DNA from: Thermoplasmata archaeon
GTDB taxonomy: Archaea > Thermoplasmatota > Thermoplasmata > Thermoplasmatales > Thermoplasmataceae
Assembly: GCA_021799315.1 (NCBI GenBank)
Contig: JAJZAR010000060.1
Coordinates: forward strand, 1-8,075
Direction: 5' to 3'
Length of the DNA stretch: 8,075 bases
In this document: in pieces, positions 1 through 5,448 of the stretch
Layout: every line of letters starts with the position of its first letter
How positions within the stretch are numbered: the first letter of the stretch is position 1
Translations under genes and position numbers: made by a program
The notes under the pieces: model-generated
The model's input: only the letters and a program-made list of their open reading frames with translations
The model's database searches: none
What the model was told of the DNA's origin: nothing

Positions 1-123
1 TAAAAACCGCGCATATACAGAGTTATTTACGCTTTCCCCTTTACACAAATAGATGTATCATAGTAATTCATAAGATTTTACACAGCTAAGAAATCAACAA
101 ATGATTGACAGCGGCTATATTAA

Positions 124-136
124 GAAATAATAATAG
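124..136 (+). promoter_or_regulatory. Candidate TATA box for the ArsR-like/Trm56 unit
   Basis: An AT-rich stretch centred near 131 lies about 25 bp before the ATG at 156, the distance expected for a leaderless archaeal transcript. An alternative TATA-like element (ctatattaa, 115-123) would give a leader of roughly 10 nt. Neither matches the archaeal consensus closely. The remainder of 1-123 shows no gene, RNA or repeat I can support. Confidence 0.35.
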
Positions 137-155
137 ACATATAGGTTAAAGCCAT

Positions 156-668
156 ATGGAACAGATGGCAGGTAAAATAAAAGTTGTTAATGATCCTGGT
201 GAATTGGTATCTATCTTCCATGCTTCTGACACTGACGTGAAGAGAAAAATGCTGATTGACCTTTCAACCAGCTGGATAACCATGCCTGATATTCAGGAGA
301 AATATGGGCAGGAGGGGAAGAGAGCACTGCTATACCTTGACAAAATTAAGATGTTAGAAAGTCAGTGGATAACCACTGACAAGGGCCCGGAGAAAGCCTT
401 CCACACATTTTACAGCAATGTTCAGATCAACTTAATGGGTACCATGTCTGAGTTGGCAGACATTATATTTGCCACAAACCTGAGTGATGAAAAACTGGCA
501 GAATATGAAGATGAGCTCATAAAACTGATGGGTGAAAATGCAGGAGTATTCCTTGGAGAGGCTTCCGAAAAGCTTGACATATCTCAAACATTTCTCAGAG
601 GAATTGTAAAACGGTCTACAATCCTTCAAATAAAAGGATTCAAGATAGAAAAAGTGACTTCCGACTGA
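156..668 (+). CDS. ArsR-like archaeal winged-helix transcriptional regulator
   Basis: A 170-residue soluble protein with no signal peptide or membrane segment. Residues 28-90 look like a winged helix-turn-helix: a helix (KRKMLIDLS), a recognition-type helix around residues 44-66, then a wing near 70-85. Residues 127-166 contain a second HTH-like stretch (DISQTFLRGIVKR). The overall pattern resembles the archaeal ArsR-type regulator family (PF09824 as I recall it), whose DNA targets and ligands are not known to me. It lacks the clustered cysteines of metal-sensing ArsR proteins; in fact it has none. The start at 156 was chosen as the first ATG with a TATA-like element about 25 bp upstream; ATG 165 (MAGK...) is an equally good protein start, and neither has a strong Shine-Dalgarno. 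Its TGA overlaps the ATG of the Trm56-HD gene by one base (TGATG), implying co-transcription and coupled translation. DNA-binding function is inferred from fold only. Confidence 0.68.
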   Translation: MEQMAGKIKVVNDPGELVSIFHASDTDVKRKMLIDLSTSWITMPDIQEKYGQEGKRALLYLDKIKMLESQWITTDKGPEKAFHTFYSNVQINLMGTMSELADIIFATNLSDEKLAEYEDELIKLMGENAGVFLGEASEKLDISQTFLRGIVKRSTILQIKGFKIEKVTSD

Positions 669-1711
669 TGAGACAGATTATCGTTTACAGGTACGGTCAC
701 AGGCCGGCAAGGGATAAACGTATCACCACTCATGTTGCACTGACGGCAAGAGCCATGGGAGCGGACGGCATTATTATAGATGTGCCTGATAAGGGAATTG
801 AAGAAAATATTGCATCGGTAAACAGAAATTTTGGTGGAAACTTTAACGTACAATCTGGTATGAATGTAAACACGTTCATGAATACTAGGATTGAGAACGG
901 AATAATTATCCATCTTACGATGTATGGTCAACCTATTGAAGAAAAAATTGAAGAGATAAGGAAAAGGGTTGAAAGTGTGGATAAAGTGTATATATTTGTT
1001 GGTGCAGAGAAGGTCCCCGGTATTGCCTATTTAAAAAGCGATTTTAACATAAGCGTAACCAATCAACCGATCAGTGAAGTATCCGCTCTTGCAATTCTAC
1101 TTGATAGATTAAATGAGGGAAAAGAACTCAGCAGGAGCACACACGGAAGACTGAAAATATCTGGTCACGAGAGAGGAAAGGATGTAACCTTTTACCCCGA
1201 TAGAAAGGATTGTATGGATCTTTTGCTGAAACATTCAGCCAACGAGTGGTTGATTGAGCATTCCATTGCTGTTAATAGTATAGCAATGAAGATATGCGAC
1301 AAGGTAAATTGCAACAGAGAAGTTGTTGATGCAGGCTCATTTCTCCATGACATTGGACGCACAGTGAGAAACGATATCTGGCATTCTTTTGAAGGATACA
1401 GGATATGCAAAGATGAGAGAATTGCCGATGAAATATGCAGATGTGTTCTAAAACATACAGGTGCCGGTATTGAAAAGGGAGAGGCTATGGAACTTGGACT
1501 TCCGCCTGAAAACTATATGCCAGAGACCCTTGAGGAAAAAATTGTGGCCACAGCCGATAATCTCATTCATGGAAATGAGAGAATAACAATACAGGATCAG
1601 TTGAAAAGATATGAAGAAAAAGGTCTTCATGCAGCTGCAGAAAGAATGAGAGCACTTTTTCAAGAGATATCTCAAAAGTCTGGCCTCGATCTTGATGCTC
1701 TTGAAATTTGA
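668..1711 (+). CDS. trm56: tRNA (cytidine-56-2'-O)-methyltransferase fused to an HD-domain phosphohydrolase
   Basis: Residues 1-155 are Trm56, an archaeal SPOUT-class enzyme that uses S-adenosylmethionine to methylate the 2'-OH of C56 in the tRNA T-loop. Recognisable blocks are YGHRPARDKRITTHVALTAR (8-27), HLTMYGQP (82-89), VGAEKVP (111-117) and SDFNISVTNQPISEV (124-138). The last two form the conserved C-terminal knot region. Residues about 175-345 are an HD hydrolase domain with the metal-ligand set in order: H198 (EHSIAV), H227-D228 (LHDIGR), H239, H263 (KHTG) and D297 (TADNL). It resembles the archaeal HD family TIGR00295, whose substrate I do not know. Stand-alone Trm56 proteins are about 175-200 residues, so at 347 this is a true two-domain fusion in one uninterrupted frame. 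Translation is probably coupled to the upstream regulator through the TGATG junction. Trm56 identity is secure; the HD activity is inferred from intact ligands. Confidence 0.93.
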   Translation: MRQIIVYRYGHRPARDKRITTHVALTARAMGADGIIIDVPDKGIEENIASVNRNFGGNFNVQSGMNVNTFMNTRIENGIIIHLTMYGQPIEEKIEEIRKRVESVDKVYIFVGAEKVPGIAYLKSDFNISVTNQPISEVSALAILLDRLNEGKELSRSTHGRLKISGHERGKDVTFYPDRKDCMDLLLKHSANEWLIEHSIAVNSIAMKICDKVNCNREVVDAGSFLHDIGRTVRNDIWHSFEGYRICKDERIADEICRCVLKHTGAGIEKGEAMELGLPPENYMPETLEEKIVATADNLIHGNERITIQDQLKRYEEKGLHAAAERMRALFQEISQKSGLDLDALEI

Positions 1712-1756
1712 GCCAGTCTTTTCCTGAGGTTGTTTCAGTTCAAATGTAATAGATGC

Positions 1757-1768
1757 ATCTTTAATTTT
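1757..1768 (+). terminator. Oligo-T terminator candidate for the Trm56-HD unit
   Basis: A T-rich run (ctttaattttta) lies about 45 nt after the stop at 1711 in the 65-bp gap between the converging genes. Archaeal RNA polymerase terminates at such runs without needing a hairpin, and none is obvious here. No comparable T-run is seen for the opposing gene in this gap. Confidence 0.4.
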
Positions 1769-1776
1769 TATCAGGT

Positions 1777-3477
1777 TTATTCACTCTTTCCTCTACTCAT
1801 CCACATTAATGGAGTTATATCTGAGAATAATTCATTTTCAACTTTAACCTGATTCTGATCATCAAGAAACTGGCCATAGACTGTGAAATAATATATGTTA
1901 GCCATTCTGGTCATATTGTCATCATTGTTAACAGCGCCCATTTCCCCCAATAATATGACGCCTGCAAGATCAACCAGCCTCTTCAGCAAGTTTTTGGAGC
2001 TTAACTGTGGATTCCCAGATGATATAACAGCTTGGGAGTACGCTTCAATTCGCTTCAACTGTTCTTCAATGCCCTCTCTCAAAGCCCCCTTTGTTATGTG
2101 CTCCAATCTCTTTTTCATGTCAGTCATGAATCTAGGTAGAACGTTTTTGCCCGCAATTGTTTCCAACATATCAAGAGATTGAATATTACTGGTTCCTTCC
2201 CAGATGGACGTGACCAGGGCATCCCTGTGAAACTTTGCAACGGGAAACTCTTCGAAGAACCCTATGCCTCCAAAAATTTCCATGGAATAGGAAGTTATTG
2301 AGTCTGCAGTCCAGGCAGCCCCATTCTTTGCCAGATGAGTCAAAAATCTGGCATAGTGATAATCCTCATTGTATGGAGGAACAACATCGGTGACCAGTGA
2401 AAATAGAACCGCGGAATACATGGAAACAGCCAGAGAGGCTTCAATCTGCGCCTCCATGGTTAAAAGATCCCTGCGCATAAGAGGTAGGTCTTGAAGGTAG
2501 TTCCCAAAGGCCTTTCTTCTTTCTGTGTGGATAAAGGCTTCCCAGAATGCCTTTCTAGCTATACCCAGTGCAGCCAGAGCGTCGTCAACACGAGATATTG
2601 TCAGTATTTCCATAGCATAATATATCCCAAATTTCTCCGTTCCCAGAAGGTAGGCTTCAGAATTGTATAATTCAATCTCCCCGGATGGGACTGCCACAGT
2701 ACCAAGCTTATTCTTCAACCTCCTTATGAGAAAATTATGTTCCCCATTTTCACCCACATACGGGACAAAAAATGTTCCGAGGGAACGAATTCCACCTTCA
2801 CCTATCTTGGCGGTCACAATTGCACCATCTGCTATGCCAGCATTGCTTGCAAAATACTTATCCTGACCATTTAATATCCACTTTCCTTCTGATTGCTCGG
2901 CTGTTGTCCTTGTGGCAGATAAGTCGCTCCCACCCTGATTTTCACTGTAAAATGTTGCCCCATACCATGGATTCTTTGAGTTCAAGAAACTCTGAAGGAT
3001 TTCAGGTTTGTTCTTAAGATATTTACCGACACCGTAGGCAGTTTGAGCGGTGAGCGTGAGTGTGCAGAATATACCCGGATCAGATATCAGATACCCACTT
3101 ATGAAATGATACATCCATGAACTTTTCCCTGACACACTTTTTGAAACAGAGCCAAATTCCTGCAATTTCTGCAGCGCTCGTCTGTGTTCCGGCGACAGTC
3201 TAACATAGTCTATTCTTTTGCCGTCTAATCCCCACATTATGAGCTCAGGCTTACCCTTGTGATCGACATTGTCCATGATTTCAATCAGCTCATTGCTAAC
3301 ATACTCACCCATTTTGCTAAGATCTTGTATATCAGATGATGAAAGGGGACCTACCTTTCCCTTCCCATGGGAAACTATCTCCCTGTCAAAAAAATTAATC
3401 ATTCTATTGAGTGGTTCATCATTTAACATATAATTGAGACCTTTACTCCTAAAAATTTGTCCAAACAGGTCATACAT
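1777..3477 (-). CDS. Acyl-CoA dehydrogenase family flavoprotein, AidB-like subgroup
   Basis: A 566-residue FAD-dependent acyl-CoA dehydrogenase-fold protein, expected to oxidise an acyl-CoA at the alpha-beta bond and pass electrons to an ETF-type carrier. The FAD-binding middle domain shows FYSENQGGSDLSATRTTA (176-193) and the beta-barrel block LGTVAVPSGEIELYN (258-272). The helical C-terminal half has SRVDDALAALGIARKAF (295-311), ERRKAFG (319-325) and MEIFGGIGFFEEFPVAKFHRDA (399-420). In IWEGTSNIQSLDML (425-438), E427 sits where the catalytic base of medium-chain enzymes is found. The IWEG signature, the approximately 110-residue N-terminal extension and the C-terminal helical tail (440-566) resemble AidB-type proteins more than the usual 380-residue enzymes. 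The substrate cannot be assigned. The start is the only ATG before an upstream in-frame stop (atgattTGA just before it). It stands alone, converging on Trm56-HD. AidB-like DNA-binding function is possible but not shown. Confidence 0.9.
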   Translation of the reverse strand: MYDLFGQIFRSKGLNYMLNDEPLNRMINFFDREIVSHGKGKVGPLSSSDIQDLSKMGEYVSNELIEIMDNVDHKGKPELIMWGLDGKRIDYVRLSPEHRRALQKLQEFGSVSKSVSGKSSWMYHFISGYLISDPGIFCTLTLTAQTAYGVGKYLKNKPEILQSFLNSKNPWYGATFYSENQGGSDLSATRTTAEQSEGKWILNGQDKYFASNAGIADGAIVTAKIGEGGIRSLGTFFVPYVGENGEHNFLIRRLKNKLGTVAVPSGEIELYNSEAYLLGTEKFGIYYAMEILTISRVDDALAALGIARKAFWEAFIHTERRKAFGNYLQDLPLMRRDLLTMEAQIEASLAVSMYSAVLFSLVTDVVPPYNEDYHYARFLTHLAKNGAAWTADSITSYSMEIFGGIGFFEEFPVAKFHRDALVTSIWEGTSNIQSLDMLETIAGKNVLPRFMTDMKKRLEHITKGALREGIEEQLKRIEAYSQAVISSGNPQLSSKNLLKRLVDLAGVILLGEMGAVNNDDNMTRMANIYYFTVYGQFLDDQNQVKVENELFSDITPLMWMSRGKSE

Positions 3478-3556
3478 CTTTTCAAATCATGCATCCAGTA
3501 AAAAGGTTTTCCATGTTCAAATTGAGTAGTAATACCAAATATGGGACAAGGTCAAT

Positions 3557-3594
3557 TGGTAACGTTCCATAAAGTAAGATAATTTACTGGTAAC
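3557..3594. promoter_or_regulatory. Candidate operator: TGGTAAC direct repeats in the dehydrogenase promoter
   Basis: TGGTAAC occurs at 3557-3563 and 3588-3594, exactly 31 bp apart (about three helical turns). The second copy is part of GGTAACC. Inverted partial copies flank them: taccaa at 3533-3538 mirrors ttggta at 3556-3561, and ccagtaaa at 3495-3502 mirrors tttactgg at 3583-3590. The copies sit just downstream of the strong TATA box for the minus-strand gene, where a repressor would act. The function is inferred from position and repetition only. Confidence 0.35.
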
Positions 3595-3595
3595 C

Positions 3596-3607
3596 TATTT
3601 TTATAAG
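3596..3607 (-). promoter_or_regulatory. Candidate TATA box for the acyl-CoA dehydrogenase gene
   Basis: Read on the minus strand this is cttataaaaata, the best TATA match in the gap. It predicts a start near 3575 and a leader of about 100 nt. A weaker element (cctttttactgg, minus strand, 3495-3506) lies about 25 bp before the ATG and would instead give a leaderless transcript, so the true promoter is unresolved. Confidence 0.45.
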
Positions 3608-3725
3608 AAACTCTGTGCATAGACAAACTGACTTCTGGTTAAAATGAATTTCATAATGAGGTAAATATTGGATTTGGAGGACTTTAGAATAATTCTCGTG
3701 ATACAACAATTTGTGAGTATCTTTA

Positions 3726-3739
3726 GAAAAAGTTAATTG
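3726..3739 (+). promoter_or_regulatory. BRE/TATA promoter element of tRNA-Asn
   Basis: gaaaaagttaattg begins 39 bp before the mature tRNA 5' end and closely matches gaaaagtttaagtg, which begins 38 bp before the second tRNA. The shared purine-rich BRE plus AT box at the same distance supports separate promoters for the two tRNA genes. Confidence 0.6.
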
Positions 3740-3764
3740 CAAGTTTTTAATTAGCGGCATACCA

Positions 3765-3836
3765 GCCGTCGTAGCTCAGTGGTAGAGCACTCGCCTGTTA
3801 AGCGAGCGGTCGTCAGTTCGAGCCTGACCGACGGCG
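3765..3836 (+). tRNA. tRNA-Asn (GUU)
   Basis: A complete 72-nt cloverleaf. The acceptor stem GCCGTCG (3765-3771) pairs with CGACGGC (3829-3835), with discriminator G at 3836. The D stem is GCTC/GAGC. The anticodon stem CTCGC/GCGAG encloses loop CTGTTAA, with anticodon GTT at 3797-3799. The T stem GTCAG/CTGAC encloses TTCGAGC. CCA is not encoded and there is no intron. T3772 is position 8 (the ThiI target) and the C of TTC in the T-loop is position 56 (the Trm56 target). Confidence 0.97.
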
Positions 3837-3842
3837 TTATAT

Positions 3843-3848
3843 CTTTTT
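3843..3848 (+). terminator. Oligo-T terminator of tRNA-Asn
   Basis: A C followed by five T residues starts 7 nt after the tRNA 3' end, a typical position for termination of a single archaeal tRNA transcript. Confidence 0.45.
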
Positions 3849-3887
3849 AAAATGACCGGCACCAATAGGTTTTTGCATCAAGTTTGA

Positions 3888-3901
3888 GAAAAGTTTAAGT
3901 G
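3888..3901 (+). promoter_or_regulatory. BRE/TATA promoter element of the CAU tRNA
   Basis: gaaaagtttaagtg begins 38 bp before the tRNA 5' end and matches the element in front of tRNA-Asn, so this tRNA is probably transcribed independently rather than processed from a two-tRNA precursor. Confidence 0.6.
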
Positions 3902-3925
3902 AAATTTGCTATTGGGCGGACTGAA

Positions 3926-3999
3926 GGGGTTGTAGCTTAGCTAGGTAGAGCGCCTGGCTCATAACCAGGTGGTCATTGGTTCGAATCCGATCAGCCCCA
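3926..3999 (+). tRNA. tRNA with CAU anticodon (elongator Met, or Ile2 read as AUA)
   Basis: A complete 74-nt cloverleaf. The acceptor stem GGGGTTG (3926-3932) pairs with CAGCCCC (3992-3998) through one U-G pair, with discriminator A at 3999. The D stem is GCTT/GAGC. The anticodon stem CCTGG/CCAGG encloses CTCATAA, with anticodon CAT at 3960-3962. The variable loop is TGGTC, and the T stem ATTGG/CCGAT encloses TTCGAAT. CCA is not encoded. It lacks the three G-C anticodon-stem pairs and A1-U72 pair of archaeal initiator tRNA, so it is not the initiator. Elongator Met versus Ile2 (whose C34 would be converted to agmatidine) cannot be decided by eye. Confidence 0.95.
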
Positions 4000-4032
4000 T
4001 AAAATTGGGCATTTAGAGCTCAAATATGTCAA

Positions 4033-4060
4033 TTTCTTTTGTTTGGATTCTAAAAATTAA
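4033..4060. terminator. Back-to-back T-rich terminators between the CAU tRNA and the MscS gene
   Basis: On the plus strand a T-rich run (tttcttttgttt, 4033-4044) follows the tRNA by about 35 nt. On the minus strand an ttaattttta run (4051-4060) lies about 80 nt past the channel stop codon. Together they can end both convergent transcripts. The remaining bases of 4000-4136 show no gene or RNA I can support. Confidence 0.35.
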
Positions 4061-4136
4061 GATTAAACAGTTTCAGAAAGAAGAATACATTTTACAGTTA
4101 CTCCCAAGGCGGATATTCATCCACAGTACTGAGCAA

Positions 4137-5330
4137 TCATTTAGAAGTTGGTGCTTTAAGCTGTAGATAGGCTTTCTCATAAGATGAATTGACGGCATTT
4201 GCAACATTATCATATGAAATACTGGAGTCCTTTAAGGTGAATTTAACTTTTATACTGTTCATCGCAGATGATTTGGCGAAGAATGTTGTGCTGTAGGATA
4301 GAATACCTGCACTTTCCTTTGCCTCATCAAGCAATAAATTTCCCTTTGAAATTATATCGAATATAGAAACATCCACGGGAAATCCCAGTATTATATTGTT
4401 CCCCTGAGGGGCTCTGTTCTTCATCTCCCAGTATGCTTCCTCGTAGGCTCTGTTTATAACATTCACTATATTGTTGTAATCAAGAATTGAATTATAGTCA
4501 AAATTCACTTTTATCTGGTTTGAATTAAAGTTTTTTGTGAAGAAATAGGGATAAAAGTCTACGATACCTGCACTTTTCTTGGCTTTCTCAATGGTTTCTC
4601 TTGCAATCTGCATAATACCACTTATCTGAGCGTCCACTGGCAGTGCGATGTCAATTGTACTTCTTATGATACCATTAACATCAAGGTTTGTGAATTGTGT
4701 TGATCCTAGCAGTCCAGAATTTGGTAACTGTGTGATATTTCCATCTACTGTGAGTATGTCCACAGTCAGAGTTTTCACATCGATAACTTCCCCAACAACA
4801 GGATTATCAAATAACCATGAAAAGAATGAAATTCTGTCCTTAGGCTTTACTATGCCAACTGAAGCTAGCAGTATACCGCTCAATAGATTGGAAATGGTGG
4901 GTTGTAAGGCATAAGAAAGAATCAGACCACCCACTGTGCCACCCAGTAAAGCACCTGTTACACTTACACCTAGCGCTCCGAGAATTATTGCTATGGCGAC
5001 TCCGTAAATCAATGCTCGTATAATTGTGTATAATCCTCTGTAATTCTTCCCGCGGATTTTACTGGATTTGTATTCAATTGCATTCTTTGCGATTTTCTGG
5101 ACAATCGCTGCGCCACCAAAGACGATAACAACTATAATGCCACTTTTGAAAAATTTATCATATTTGTCCAAAATGGGAAAGAAGCGCTCTAAAAGTGGAA
5201 TGATAGTGAATTCCATCAGAAGGTATATTATGACAAGAATCACCATCATGACTATTATCTTATAAATGTCTCTGACAGTGTTAGAATGTATTGTTTTTGC
5301 GAGTTGAGCTTTGGAAGGTCTACCTGGCAT
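4137..5330 (-). CDS. MscS-family mechanosensitive channel with duplicated C-terminal domain
   Basis: A 397-residue membrane protein of the small-conductance mechanosensitive channel family, expected to form an oligomeric pore opened by membrane tension. Predicted membrane helices are about 22-43, 63-82 and 100-121, followed by a glycine-rich pore helix 122-160. Its segment GLILSYALQPTISNLLSG (135-152) aligns with the TM3 pore segment of E. coli MscS. Residues 163-215 form the beta domain, including VGEVIDVKTLTVDILTVDGN and the usual LPNSGLLGS ending. After it, an alpha-beta domain occurs twice in tandem (about 222-308 and 311-396), where typical MscS has one. The N terminus is positively charged (RPSK, K) and lacks a cleavable signal. 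The ATG has a TATA-like box about 26 bp upstream, suggesting a leaderless transcript. It is a single gene, divergent from the HemQ-like gene. Family assignment is firm; gating and ion preference are unknown. Confidence 0.9.
   Translation of the reverse strand: MPGRPSKAQLAKTIHSNTVRDIYKIIVMMVILVIIYLLMEFTIIPLLERFFPILDKYDKFFKSGIIVVIVFGGAAIVQKIAKNAIEYKSSKIRGKNYRGLYTIIRALIYGVAIAIILGALGVSVTGALLGGTVGGLILSYALQPTISNLLSGILLASVGIVKPKDRISFFSWLFDNPVVGEVIDVKTLTVDILTVDGNITQLPNSGLLGSTQFTNLDVNGIIRSTIDIALPVDAQISGIMQIARETIEKAKKSAGIVDFYPYFFTKNFNSNQIKVNFDYNSILDYNNIVNVINRAYEEAYWEMKNRAPQGNNIILGFPVDVSIFDIISKGNLLLDEAKESAGILSYSTTFFAKSSAMNSIKVKFTLKDSSISYDNVANAVNSSYEKAYLQLKAPTSK
4155..4661 (-). repeat. In-gene tandem duplication of the MscS alpha-beta domain
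   Basis: Protein residues 228-304 and 315-392 align with a constant offset of 87, rising to 88 after one small insertion. Matching landmarks are PVD (231/318), AKKSAGI and AKESAGI (250/337), FF-K (263/350), IKVNF and IKVKF (273/360), and YEEAY and YEKAY (296/384). By hand I count about 28 identities in 77 aligned positions. The copies are well diverged, so the duplication is old, not a sequencing artefact. Confidence 0.85.
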
Positions 5331-5349
5331 TGCTACGATTATGCTTTGT

Positions 5350-5364
5350 TTCTAATAAATGTTT
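5350..5364 (-). promoter_or_regulatory. TATA box of the MscS gene
   Basis: On the minus strand the core reads catttattaga, centred about 26 bp before the ATG at 5330. This is the spacing expected if transcription starts at or next to the start codon. No Shine-Dalgarno is visible, which fits leaderless translation. Confidence 0.5.
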
Positions 5365-5407
5365 TCAGATTACATTGCTGTTGACTAGAGCCACCGTCGA
5401 AGCGTAT

Positions 5408-5445
5408 TAATTAACCAAATCTTTAATGTATTTTTGTAATTAACC
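5408..5445 (+). promoter_or_regulatory. Promoter and repeated TAATTAACC element before the HemQ-like gene
   Basis: The 9-mer taattaacc occurs at 5408-5416 and again at 5437-5445, 29 bp apart. The second copy ends three bases before the ATG. Between them, ctttaatgt (5421-5429) sits about 25 bp before the ATG and is a plausible TATA box for a leaderless transcript. The repeats bracket the TATA and start region and could be operator half-sites; this is inference. Confidence 0.4.
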
Positions 5446-5448
5446 TTC

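Noticed and set aside
1..123. Partial upstream gene or RNA at the left edge
   Set aside because: Frequent stops in all frames and AT-rich composition; no conserved protein fragment or tRNA-like structure is visible.
1895..2182. Open frame on the plus strand inside the dehydrogenase gene
   Set aside because: It lies antisense to a well-conserved coding region, has no motif or ribosome-binding site, and its composition is a by-product of the opposite-strand codons. The same holds for the other antisense frames within the large genes.
3600..3725. Small gene or ncRNA in the gap before tRNA-Asn
   Set aside because: Only very short frames (for example ATGAATTTCATAATGAGG then stop) exist, with no stable hairpin or known motif seen by eye.
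3926..3999. CAU tRNA as the initiator tRNA
   Set aside because: It has a G1-C72 pair and a CCTGG/CCAGG anticodon stem, not the A1-U72 and three consecutive G-C pairs of archaeal initiator tRNAs.
4060..4136. Possible C/D-box guide RNA downstream of the channel (minus strand gtggatga and ctga motifs)
   Set aside because: The C-box has an extra base against RUGAUGA, no matching D'/C' pair with correct spacing is present, and a plausible tRNA or rRNA guide could not be found.
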